Below are positions 46,947 to 57,428 of a stretch of 64,000 bases of DNA, piece after piece. The stretch is from Smittia aterrima (lineage: Eukaryota; Arthropoda; Insecta; Diptera; Chironomidae). The stretch spans positions 20,801,537-20,865,536 of the forward strand of contig CP093829.1 in assembly GCA_033063855.1 (NCBI GenBank). Direction: 5' to 3'. The notes below the pieces were generated by a model. It did no database searches and had not been told where the DNA came from. It worked only from the letters and a program-made list of their open reading frames with translations. A program made the position numbers and the translations under genes. How positions within the stretch are numbered: the first letter of the stretch is position 1; every line of letters starts with the position of its first letter.

Positions 46947-46963
46947 ATTTTATTAAAGAAAAT

Positions 46964-47587
46964 TTATTTAGAAAGTCCTTCTTGCTTGCTCCAATCTTCC
47001 CATGATCCGAGATAGTTTTTAACGCTGGAAAGAAAAGTTGTTAATGCTTTTTGATAAAATATACAAAGCGGAACTTACTTTTTGAAGCCCAGCTGACGAC
47101 TCATCTCGGAAGCTGTCTGCGAGCGTCTTCCAATTTTACACATGAAGATCAAAGGATCGTCAACAGAAGGCTTAGCTCGTTGATACAGTTTCTTAAAGTC
47201 TTCATCTGAAAACTCCTTTGATAGCTTCTCAGTAACTTGACCAAGCGGAATATTGATGCTGCGAGGAACTGAGCCGGTGTCTATCAATTCTTGTGGCTCA
47301 CGAACATCAATCAAAAGAACTTCCGGTTTATTTGGGAGATTTTTAATCTCTTCGTATGACGCGATGTCGATTTTACTTGAAAAATTCTGCGCCATTGGTA
47401 ATAAAGCTGGAGAGAAATGTGAGTAATAAATGTTGGAAGCATTCATTAAGCAGTTAGGTAACTCACTTTTGTTATTAATTTTCAAAAGCTCATTATGATT
47501 TACTCTCCTTGCGACAGTTGAGAGTGATCGATTGATTTGAGCTCGTCTTATGACGGTCATTATGACTCCAAATGATCTGAACGACAT
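46964..47587 (-). CDS. single-domain rhodanese (thiosulfate sulfurtransferase-like)
   Basis: Rhodanese-fold sulfur transferase. Three exons (47587-47467, 47406-47079, 47024-46964) encode 169 residues. The basic, Arg-rich and acid-free N-terminus (VIRRAQINRSLSTVARR) suggests mitochondrial import. Motifs are VLLIDVREPQEL, the active-site loop FMCKIGRRSQTA (catalytic Cys about residue 130) and the typical end FKNVKNYLGSWEDWSKQEG. The 60-nt intron 47407-47466 has no in-frame stop: retention would insert 20 residues before the domain. It resembles the TSTD3/Hsp67B2 group. It is divergent from methionine aminopeptidase 1 with 202 bp between start codons. Confidence 0.92.
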
Positions 47588-47789
47588 TTTAATGCTTCAA
47601 CTATCTGTCAAACTTGTTTAAACTGAGAAAAATATCTGAGCGATGAAAATAAATTGCGAGATCGAATTTATTTTTTACTTAGTCAACTTTTTTCATCATC
47701 GACACAAACTGTCTGAAAATTCTTTTCACTTCGAAATTCACATTCGCTCTGTTTATTTTCTACAGATTCATTCATTTACAAAGTTTAAA
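47588..47789. promoter_or_regulatory. shared promoter of rhodanese and methionine aminopeptidase 1
   Basis: A 202-bp spacer between divergent start codons. An acceptor-like ttttctacag near 47765 suggests a 5' UTR intron may end here in the aminopeptidase transcript. Confidence 0.5.
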
Positions 47790-49162
47790 ATGTCGGCATT
47801 GAAGTGTGAAACGCCTAGTTGCAACAAGCCTGCGAGCATGAAATGCCCGACTTGCTTGAAGATCGGAATTGAATCTTTTTTCTGCGGCCAAGAATGTTTC
47901 AAAGGTTTTTGGAAGAATCATAAAATCATCCACATTCTTGCAACCGGCAACCAAGATAAATCAGTTGTGAATCTGTATCCGAACTACAGTTACTCGGGAA
48001 AGCTTCGACCGTATCCTCAGACACCTAAACGAGCGGTTCCAGCTTCAGTCAAACGACCCGACTATGCTAACCATCCAGAGGGAAAGAGTTTGTGTGAGGA
48101 GAAGATGAGAGGTAAATATTTCGCAACGATTGGAAATGACTAAATAAGGAATTAAATCAAATCCGTTTGCAACCGGCTGAGATAAACATTGATTACTTCC
48201 TTAATCATAAAATTTCCTTTAACTTTTCAATTGCATAACTTCATTGCATTCTTTTTTTAGGCAACACTCAAATTAGAATAAATTCTGATGAAGACATTGA
48301 AGCAATGCGAGTTGTTGGAAAGTTGGCTCGCGAATGTCTTGACGAGGGAGCTAAAGCTTGCGGCGTTGGCGTGACAACCGATGAGATTGATCGAATTGTC
48401 CACGAAGCTGCTATTGAGCGAGATTGCTATCCAAGTCCTCTGAACTATTACAAATTTCCCAAGTCATGCTGCACTTCTGTCAACGAAGTCATTTGCCACG
48501 GGATCCCGGATAATCGTCCACTCGAGAATGGAGACATTTGTAATCTCGATGTCACTGTAAGTTTAAAGCTAAGACTCAACATAAAATCTTATTAATCAAA
48601 CAAAAATTCAAGGTGTTCCACAATGGATTCCATGGCGACTTGAATGAAACTTTCTTCGTAGGCGAAGTCAAAGAGGAACACAAGAAACTAGTTCAAGTAA
48701 CTCATGAAGCTCTCACCAAAGCTATTGGCATCGTAAAGCCTGGCGAGAGATATCGTGAGATTGGCAACGTCATTCAAAAGCACGTTCAGCAACATGGCTT
48801 TTCCGTTGTGAAGTCTTATTGCGGACATGGAATTCACGAGCTCTTCCACACTGCCCCGAACGTTCCTCATTATGCTCAGAACAAAGCTGTTGGTGTAATG
48901 AAAGCTGGACATACATTTACGATCGAGCCGATGATTTCTCAAGGAACTTGGCGTGACATTTCTTGGGACGACAATTGGACTGCTGCCACAGGTTTGAAAA
49001 CATTCTCTTCTTTGATGATTGACGACTAATTTCTTCTTTTTAGCTGACGGTTTGTGGTCTGCTCAATTTGAACAAACTCTTCTGGTGACTGACACGGGAT
49101 GCGAAATCTTAACACGACGTCGTGAGAAAGATGGTCAACCTTGGTTTATGGATCAAATGTAA
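47790..49162 (+). CDS. MetAP1: methionine aminopeptidase 1
   Basis: Cytosolic, ribosome-associated metallopeptidase that removes the initiator methionine. Four exons (47790-48111, 48261-48556, 48613-48991, 49044-49162) encode 371 residues. The N-terminal MYND-like zinc region uses C6, C11, C19, C22, C32, C36, H44 and H48. The pita-bread catalytic domain begins near RINSDEDIEAMR. Metal ligands are visible as D204 (NLDVT), D215 (HGDLNETF), H285 (GIHELFH), E311 (FTIEPM) and E342 (QFEQT). Length matches the family. AATAAA at 49223. The thioredoxin-like gene starts only 173 bp downstream on the same strand. Confidence 0.97.
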
Positions 49163-49335
49163 ATTAGCATTTTTTTTTGTATTCGAATTCGATTTTTGAT
49201 TTGCGTTTTGATAAAGAAAAATAATAAAAAAAAAATTAAAACAAGAAGAAGTTTTTTTATTTCCATACATGAAATATTAGTTTTGGATCCTGTTAAGCAA
49301 AGTTGAACGTAGCCACTTGTTGATTCGGCAAAAAG

Positions 49336-50315
49336 ATGTTTTGGAAATATTTTTCACTTTTTATTTTGTCCATCGCCGCTGTTAGTTGTGCTCGGCTACA
49401 GCTTTCAAACGATGATGTCGTCATTGAAGCAATCCGAGAGAATCAGAACTTAATTCTTCTGTTTGGTAAATATTTTTCAATTTGCCGACAATCGAGAAAT
49501 TAATTTCGATGTTTTCAGTTAAGAAAGGATGTGTCGAGTGCCGATACGAGCAGAGTTTGGTGGCGATGCAAAGCGAGTTTGAGTCGACGTTTGATGGCAA
49601 AGTCTTTAAATTAGAGAGCTCACAACTACAACGTGTCTACGACACACAAAAGAATGAAGCGTCTGTTGTTTTCTTGAGAAAAGGTGTTGCAATACTTCTT
49701 CCAAGCGATGTTGCTGATACTCCCGATGACATTTTCGACTTCTTCAATGACAACAGAGATCCAATTGTGAAAGAGCTAGACGACACCAACTTCGAGCATC
49801 TCACTCAAGCAAGCACTGGATCGACAACAGGAGATTGGTTTATTGAGTTCTATGATTCTCAATGTATTGATTGCAGTCGACTTTCTGCCACGTGGGAGAC
49901 TGTAGGAGCGAAACTTAAGACAAGAATGAATACTGCTCGAGTGAATCGCGGAACCAAAGGGATGTTAACTGCAAAGCGTTTCAAGGTGGATCAAGTTCCT
50001 GAATTCATTTTCCTTCGAATGGGAAAATTCTATAGATACAACTTGAAGAAATACGACGTTGAGTCTTTTGTTGGATTCGCGTCCTCATGGTACAATCGAG
50101 TAGCAGCTGAGAAGGTCGTAGCTCCTGCAACTCCTTTTGAAAACGTTATCAATTTCATTGTCGAAAAATTGAAGGAATTGCCAGAATATGGCGTCGCAAT
50201 TATTTCAGCTTTCATCGCTTTGATCTTTGTCGTCGCAATCTTATCAATGCTCAAAAAATCGAAGAAGAATTCAAATGATTCCGTCCCAGTGAAGAAGAAT
50301 TCAAAGAAGGATTAA
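49336..50315 (+). CDS. thioredoxin-like transmembrane protein (TMX/PDI-like)
   Basis: Two exons (49336-49465, 49519-50315) encode 308 residues. It has a signal peptide (MFWKYFSLFILSIAAVSCA). A first thioredoxin-like domain carries CVEC (C48/C51) in LLFVKKGCVECRYEQ. A second carries CIDC (C159/C162) in WFIEFYDSQCIDCSRL, with a likely cis-Pro loop (QVPEFIFLR). One membrane helix (about 268-289, VAIISAFIALIFVVAILSML) is followed by a Lys-rich cytosolic tail. This layout suggests a disulfide exchange protein with its domains in the ER lumen. The exact TMX subfamily is not clear. AATAAA at 50369; it converges on the NSD gene. Confidence 0.87.
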
Positions 50316-50422
50316 TCATTTCAAACAGATAAATCATTTTTAATTCAAACTTAAGTGATGATGATTACAATAAAATAATTTTGCCGGAATTAATTTACTT
50401 GCAAAAACGTAACATTATGAAT

Positions 50423-53400
50423 TTAAGATTCGACATCCATTGTTTCAACAAAATTTGCTGGAGGAGCTTCTTCGTTGTTATTGTTTGCAGCATTTTCGAC
50501 TGCTTCAGATTCCAGTTCGCTTCCAATAAGTTTTGTCTTTTCATCTTCTATTGCGCTATTCAATGTTTTATCTTCGTCCTCTTTTTTGGTAACCAACTTT
50601 GATTTGTTCACCTTCTGTAGCAAAGTTTCGAATGGATCGTTCGTGTCCTCGACATTACGAGCTTTTCTTGGTTTAATTGGATTGGCAGTTGCTCGGCGTC
50701 TGACTTTTTTCTTAACGACCAATTTTCGTGCCGGCTCTTTAATTTTCTCGCCTATCAATCCAGAGCAATTCTTTGAGCCGCAGAAGCAAGCGGTTTTCTT
50801 CTTATCGATAAACTCCATCTGATAATCGAACGTCAACTCGGTTCCCTAAAACGATTTCAATTATTAATAAAGTTTTGAGGAATAATTTGATTATTAACTT
50901 ACAGCCTTGATGAACTGATTACTGTAGATACCGATTCGAGTATTGCCATCAACAATGATCTTGCGAGTCGTGCAATTGGGTTCGCACGAATGATTAATAA
51001 AGCGAGCTAAGTTTCCAGAAGGCTCAGCATCGACGTAAAGATCTGCTTCAACGCTAAGGAAATAGAAGTCCTTTTCTTTGTTTTCAATCTTCGCTGTTAT
51101 TCGCTTAGTGTACTCTGTTCCGTTTATCAAGTCTCCAACATATTCAATTACAAACGTGTCAAGTGGAATATCAGTCTTGCAAACGGCTCCAAAACCTCGA
51201 GTTGCGGTTGGTACGATTTTCAGTTCAGCGTATTGTCGTCTGCTCAGCTTTTGATTCTGGCATTGATCACCAGCTGGACACGTTGCTTTGTTGCATTCAA
51301 CATCGAGATGCATATTGATGCAGTTGCTTTCACGACCGCAAGGATTTGGGTCTGTAGCTAGGCAAGAACATTGCTCTTGTGAACGTTCACCGATTTTCTT
51401 GAATTTTACTGGTGGAATAGGACGATTTGATAACAGCTTCGTGTATGGCTTCGGTTTAGCCTCTACCGACAAAGAATGATCGTTGTTTAAAATCTCAAAC
51501 AGTTGATGAGCTTCTTCGAGAGCAGTGTTGAATGCTAATTCGAGTGTTGTCTTTCCTCCTTTTACTGATAAGTTAGTTCCGTCATAACTGAAGACGCGCT
51601 CGCAAGTGAACCAGGAATAATCGTAACTTCCGAAGAAACGAACACAGAATTCTCGATCAAATCTTTGTGTCTTAAGGACACTTTCAGGTACAACAGAGTT
51701 GATCATGACGAGTCCCGGCCACCAGCGATATGTTCCAACACGAGCCCAGACGATTGTGTTGTTAAGAGGTAAACGACCTTCTTGACATTCTTGACAAATA
51801 AATTTATCATCGGACTCTTTGTATCCGACACATTGGTAGTGAAATGAGCTTGGACACCAATCACAGCAAACTAAGTCTCCGCTCTTGTTGCAAATCGCGC
51901 ACCAGTCGATGTTCAATGGTTTCAATGACTTTTCCTTTGCGCTTTTCTTCAGTTCTTTCTCGTCTGGGTGTCGTGGACAAATCAGTTGACTTTGTGAGAG
52001 AATCTTGGAACCAGCAGGAATGCAGCCAAACTGAGTATGATATGCAGCGGGACATTTGACGCACTTCATGATGCGACCTGAGCAGTGAATGTCTTTAGAG
52101 AAGCAAGTGTGACACATGTGCTGTGGACATTGATTAGCGTTCTTGCTATTTTTGCTTTCAGGGAAATGAGTCAAGCAACGGTGATGAAAGGCAAGACGAC
52201 ATTCCATGTTCACGCATTGTCTTGATTCTTCGGCGTCATCAACGGGATGTTTACAAACGAAGCAGTTTTTAACTAAATCAAAGCAAGACTTGCATGTAAC
52301 AATTGTCTTGAGTGTACTCGTTTGAATAATTTCGTCAGAGTCCCCAGTTTGATGACGAATCTCCTCACGTTTAGTTTCGCTGTGGCCACTACATTTCTCA
52401 TGAATCCATTCAGCGCATTTAATGTTTTCTTTTCCTGAGCATTTAAAAGTTGGATCTGTGTCTGCTTCGAGACAAGCTGAACAAACTTTCTTCTTGTTAA
52501 CAGAGTGGAATATATTTCGAAGATACTTAGAGTCAACTACGAAACGCTCTTCCAATGTCTCTTCCTTTTGCAACTTTTGACGTTTAACTTGAGGTTTGAT
52601 AATCGAATCTGCTTGCTTTGTTTCGCTTGTTTCACTTTTAACATCTTCTTCGAAATCTTCAAACTTTCGTTTCTTCTTTTCACGAACAGAACGTCGTCTG
52701 CCGTTGTCTTTTTCTTCGTCCAGTACAGCTTCCTGTACGACTTTCGGAGTACTTGTGCGTTTTCTCACATTCTTCACTGTCATAGGGGTGAATGGAGCAA
52801 CGACCTCCAAGAACGTTTCAAACGGATCTTTTGGATTATCTTTATTCGAGCTTGAAGAAGATGGTGAGTCTAATACGCTGTCAACGCTCTTCCGATTACC
52901 ATTGCTTGAAGTGTCGTTATCTTTAAGCTTTCCCTTCTCCTTTTGCTTTAATTGAAGCTCCATGAGACGCTCGAACGCTGTGATACGTTCGTTGATCGGA
53001 AATTTCTGAATAAACTTTGCTTCTTCCATGTTTTTGTAGCATGCTTTGGTGAATGGCTTGACTCGAGATTTCTTGATGTTCAATTCTTTAATTTGAAGCC
53101 AGAAATCTTCAATAGTTTTGTATTCAAATACGTTTTTGCAATTTAAGCTAGCGAAGCCACCCAAGCTGAAGTACTTTACATGAACGACCTTTGCTTTGTT
53201 TTTGTGAATTCCTAAAATATCACAAATATAAGTTCAGAAATCAATAACAAATAAATAAGTGTTTACTTACCAACAACATTTCCTTCTTCGTCCGGATAAA
53301 CCATGCACGGATACCAAGAAGAACCTCGACTTAAGCTACCCCACAAAAGTTGACCAGCAACGAAGTCATCGCTGGAAGGATCTGATGATGTCGCTGACCC

Positions 53401-54189
53401 TAAAGCGCTATCTGTGTCTGACAGATCTTGCTTTTCTTTCTCGCCTTCACTGATCCCTTCATCCACTGCTTGATCATTGTTGTTGTCTTTGAAATTGTCA
53501 AGCTTAAGATCAGATTCCTCAATAACTTCAGTAGTCGTTTGATTGTTTACTTCTTCAGATTCTTTTGTGATAATTTCTGTCACAGCTAAAGTTGGTTCTT
53601 CGATTTCTTTAGATACAAGCTTCTCTGGTTCTTCGATTTCTTCACATTCAAACTTCTCTGGTTCAACAATCGCTTTACTTTCAATCTGTAACACTTTTCT
53701 CTCTTCGTTTTCTGATGCATTTTCTTTATTTTCACTTGACGATTTCGATGGCGATTCATCCATGGCAATACTTTGGGTCCTTTCTTTTTGCTGCATGTCT
53801 GCTTCCTGAGTGTTTTCCTTAATCTTAAGTCGTTTAGGAGAATGCTTCGAAACAAATTTGGAAATATCCGAAGGCACAGTATTTTCTTGTTCAGTTTGCT
53901 TTTGCGGTCGCCCGAAGCGACTAGTACGACTGTTAGTTGATGTCTTCATCTCTGTGAACTTCGGTGATAAACTACTTTCGATTTCCTTTTGGAATCGGTT
54001 CACGGGGGAGTTTCCTTCGCCGCTTTTTCCTAGAAATAATTTACAAATTAAAAACATAACAAAAATCCTAACCTCAAATTTGAAATTCAATAATTTTTAG
54101 GTAAAAAACTAATTACTACTACTAATTAGTGAGTAGGTATGAAGCAGTAAATAATAATAAATGAGTTTATTACCTTGTTTCCTTTGCAT
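50423..54189 (-). CDS. NSD: NSD-family histone H3K36 methyltransferase
   Basis: Nuclear SET-domain enzyme expected to methylate H3K36. Four exons (54189-54174, 54029-53271, 53211-50903, 50845-50423) encode 1168 residues; the first exon is only 16 nt (MQRKQ). Order: Ser/Glu-rich N-terminus; PWWP1 around residues 235-300 (GQLLWGSLSRGSSWYPCMVY); PHD-type zinc fingers from about 502 (VCSACLEAD), 575 (CFVCKHPVDD) and 695 (WCAICNKSGDLVCCDWCPS); PWWP2 from about 746 (VWARVGTYRWWPGLVMI); AWS from about 873; SET about 920-1040 with RFINHSCEPNC, GIYSNQFIKA and GTELTFDYQ; post-SET CFCGSKNCSG; acidic Lys-rich tail. All key SET residues are present. It is divergent from the carnosine methyltransferase gene; a perfect TTTCGCGC site lies 25 bp upstream of the start. 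Confidence 0.96.
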
Positions 54190-54471
54190 TTTGTTTTAAA
54201 CGAAGTTTAACTTTTTCGCGCTCGACTTTTCTTTTTGTTTGATGCGCGAATACAAATTTAGCTTTAATTGATAATTTTCAAGCTCATTGATGGTGTCTTA
54301 TGCAGCGTAACTAGAATAACTAGATAAACACTGTAGATTAAATAAGATATATATTTTAGTTTGATAAATCTATTTCACAAATCGCGTCGCGTGCGTTCAC
54401 TTGGAGATTTTTTATGAAACTGAGAAGAAAAATAACATCGACTGAACGAAAAATATTTTTTAAAAACAAAA
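54190..54471. promoter_or_regulatory. shared promoter of NSD and carnosine N-methyltransferase
   Basis: A 282-bp spacer between divergent start codons, AT-rich except for two GC-rich spots (54214-54225 and about 54385-54395). Confidence 0.55.
54214..54221 (+). promoter_or_regulatory. E2F/DP-type site TTTCGCGC
   Basis: Exact match to the E2F consensus TTTSGCGC, 25 bp upstream of the NSD start codon. E2F control of a chromatin gene is plausible but inferred from the motif only. Confidence 0.45.
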
Positions 54472-55713
54472 ATGCAGGAGGAATATGAAAGCGAGCATTT
54501 TTTCGACGAAGCAGAGCGTGTTAACTTCATGAAAGTTATTTGCAGCTTCAAATATTATCGGTAAGTGATCAAAGGCTTTGAATTTCACAAGATGATTAAA
54601 GACAAATGTTTTTAGGAAGAACTCAGTGCAAAGGATTAATCAGAGAATATGCTTTGTATCGACACTCAAGCAGAAGCAGCAGAGTTATTTGGAGAAGTAC
54701 TCAAAGTATCTGAATGCTACAAAAGAGTGCATTGAAGCAAATGCTCGAGTTATCGATAAAATGCTGGCGAATGTTGACAATCTTTTTATTAACTCCTCAA
54801 CCAAAAGCAATATCGAGCCGGAAGATCCAATAATTCAAGATCCAGACTCAGATAAGGTTTGTCATCTTTAAAAGTAGTTTAAATTGATGTTGCTAATGAC
54901 AAATTGTAGGTTCACATCACATTAAAACAAATCGTACGCGATTGGACTGATGTCGGAGCTGAAGAGCGAGATACCTGTTACAAGTTAATCATCTCAGAAA
55001 TTATGGATCATTTCAACGCAGATGACATGCAGAAGAATCAGTTCAAAGTTCTCGTTCCTGGCGCTGGACTTGGTAGACTTGTTTATGAGATAGCGTTGCG
55101 AGGCTTTTTCTGTGAAGGAAATGAATTTTCTCTCTACATGTTGATTGCATCGAATTTTGTTTTAAATCGATGCATGATTGAGGCTCAACATGAAATCTTC
55201 CCGTATTGTCATCAATTCGTAAACAATCTAAACCGAGATGATCCGTTAAGAAGTTGTCGCTTTCCTGATATCAGCGCTTATCAGAATCCTCCAAAAGGAG
55301 AAATGAACATGATTGCTGGAGATTTCGTTCAGGTCTACGGAGATCCCTCTCAGGAAGAATCGTGGGACTGCGTGGCTAGTTGTTTCTTCATCGACTGCGC
55401 TAACAATATTGTTGAATTTCTTGAAATCATTTATCGAATTCTTCGTCCTGGTGGAATATTCATCAACTTCGGGCCATTGCTTTATCATTTCTCTGATGTT
55501 CCAAGCGAATGCAGCATCGAGCCAAGTTACGAAGACATTCGAGAAATAATCGAAAAGATTGGATTCAAATTTCTTAAGGAGAACACAAAAGTAAAGTCTA
55601 GATATTCACAAAATCCTTTTTCCATGTCAAAGCTGGAATATGAATCAGTTTTCTTCATCGTTCAGAAACCTGAGATCTCGGAATCACCAAATGAACAAGA
55701 CATTGAACATTAA
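54472..55713 (+). CDS. carnosine N-methyltransferase (CARNMT1/UPF0586 family)
   Basis: S-adenosylmethionine-dependent methyltransferase; the family converts carnosine to anserine in animals. Three exons (54472-54560, 54616-54856, 54910-55713) encode 377 residues, somewhat shorter than human (about 409). The N-terminal helical part is FMKVICSFKYYRKNSVQRIN. SAM motif I is VLVPGAGLGRLVYEIA from about residue 157. Further family motifs are EGNEFSLYMLIASNFVLNRC, AGDFVQVYG, CFFIDCANNIVEFLE and LRPGGIFINFGPLLYH. The true substrate in this animal may differ from carnosine. Confidence 0.94.
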
Positions 55714-55796
55714 ACTTACTTCTTGAACTATTTTTTTATTATCATTATCAAACGAACTTCGTGTAACACAAAAGCAAAAAAAGATAATTAAAAATA

Positions 55797-57218
55797 TTAA
55801 GACACAATCACTTCGTCTGGAATTGTTGATCCGATCTTACTTTCAGTTTTCATGTCTTCGATGTATTCTTCTAGTGGTATGAACTCATTTGCAGTTGTAA
55901 TCTCAACGTCTTGTGGCTCTTCCTTCTTGACGATATCAGAGAGATCCAATTCTTCTTCCGTCTCTGATTCGTATTTACGTACTTTGTAGACTTTTGGTTG
56001 TGGCATGGCTGTGTGGAGAACGCACGAGTTGTCTTCGAAAACAGTGACAACCGGCTCTTGACAAATGATTCCGCTCTTCTCGACACCACAAGCTTTGAAG
56101 AGAATTTGTTTCTTGTCTTCCATGATGTGCTTCCGACAGAATCGACAGCAGGGGATCGATCTCTCATTACATTTCACGCCGCCTTCAGAGAATGTGCACT
56201 TGGGGATGTTTTTCTGTTGAGGAAGTATCGGAGCTGCCATCACCGCTGGCTCGAGAAGTCTTTGTCGCTTCTCAACGAACTGTTTGTGAAGTAATGCTTC
56301 GGTTCCATATCGTTTGTGATAATGATTCATTGATTTCAAATTACTGTAGAGTCGTCTTTCTTTAGGAGATTCCTTTGCTTGATCATGAATGCTTGACAGT
56401 GATTCCTTCTCCTTTTTAAGATCGATTAAGTATTGCCGTCGCTTTTCTCTTAATGCGTATTGAAGTCTTTGAAACTGATCAATGTACAAACTCTGTAAAC
56501 GTTGCATTTTCTCTGTGGAGACTGTAACGACTTCATCAACTGTGTAGACCCCCGCGTGTTTAAGCATATCTTCATCTGAATTTACACTTTCGTCATCAGA
56601 GTTGTCGAGTTCATAGGATCGCCAAGTGTTAGCCAAAGTTGTCGGCATATCTTCATCAGAAGAGCTTTCAGAAGCATAATCTAGAATGTTCTTCCCTCGA
56701 TTATTCAGATCAGAAGCATTAATATCTACAAATGGATCAGCCGTGACAACATCCACTTCTTCCTCTTCATCGAATGGCGTAATTTTTGTTGTGCTCTGTG
56801 GTTTAATTTTGTCGATTTTCACATGATGCGTTAAACTATTTACGAGAGTTTCAGTTGTTGAAAGTTGTTTAAAGCTCCCAAGTGTTGATTTCGTCTTGTT
56901 CACTTGATTTAAACGACTATGTTCAACGCAAAATGTTGAGTACCTTTGAGAAAAAAGAATTTTAATAATTGATTTCATTTAAAATTGATTAGAGACTTAC
57001 GACGAGTCATTTCGATCTTCTGCGAGCTTGGCTTGAGAGCATTGTTTGCCATTGCCATAAATGAAGTTACATTGCTTGTAAGGTGCTGTCGGATCTTGAA
57101 GAATGTGCTTGATACAAAATGTTTTCGAATCTTCCGGTTGCAAACTGCACTCATAACTTGAGTTTTGACACTTTGAGGTCTCCATTGGTTTCACTTTGAT
57201 TTCCGCTGATTTATTCAT
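55797..57218 (-). CDS. NSL2: KAT8 regulatory NSL complex subunit 2 (KANSL2/NSL2)
   Basis: Subunit of the NSL complex, which acetylates histone H4 at housekeeping promoters together with the MOF acetyltransferase. Two exons (57218-57001, 56943-55797) encode 454 residues. There are two Cys/His-rich zinc-binding modules: residues about 17-80 (C17, C24, C35, H38, C50, C60, ending FCVEH) and about 322-383 (CTFSEGGVKC, CCRFCRKH, CGVEKSGIIC, CVLH). Between them lie an acidic stretch and a basic helix (QYALREKRRQYLIDLKKE). The spacing matches the KANSL2 potential DNA-binding domains. It is divergent from kinesin-5. In Drosophila the ortholog is also named dgt1 for a spindle phenotype, which is interesting beside a spindle motor. 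Confidence 0.92.
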
Positions 57219-57428
57219 GCCAATCTCGCGCGAAAACTCAATTTAAGGAATATTTTATACTTTGCGAATCTCAGAATGCTAAAAAATGTTTCGCCACTGA
57301 ACGCAACGAAAAAAAAGTTTCCACTGAACGAAGTCGTTGACCGTTTATTTCAGTTTGAATTTGAATTCTGCGAAAGCGAAAAAGTTGTCAGAAGTTTTTG
57401 TTCAATTTGCACAATACGATTAAAGAAA
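57219..57428. promoter_or_regulatory. shared promoter of KANSL2 and kinesin-5
   Basis: A 210-bp spacer between divergent start codons, containing the E2F-type site at 57228-57235. Confidence 0.6.
57228..57235 (-). promoter_or_regulatory. E2F/DP-type site TTTCGCGC
   Basis: gcgcgaaa on the plus strand is the exact complement of TTTCGCGC, 10 bp upstream of the KANSL2 start. It fits cell-cycle-regulated expression of the divergent kinesin-5 gene. Confidence 0.5.
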
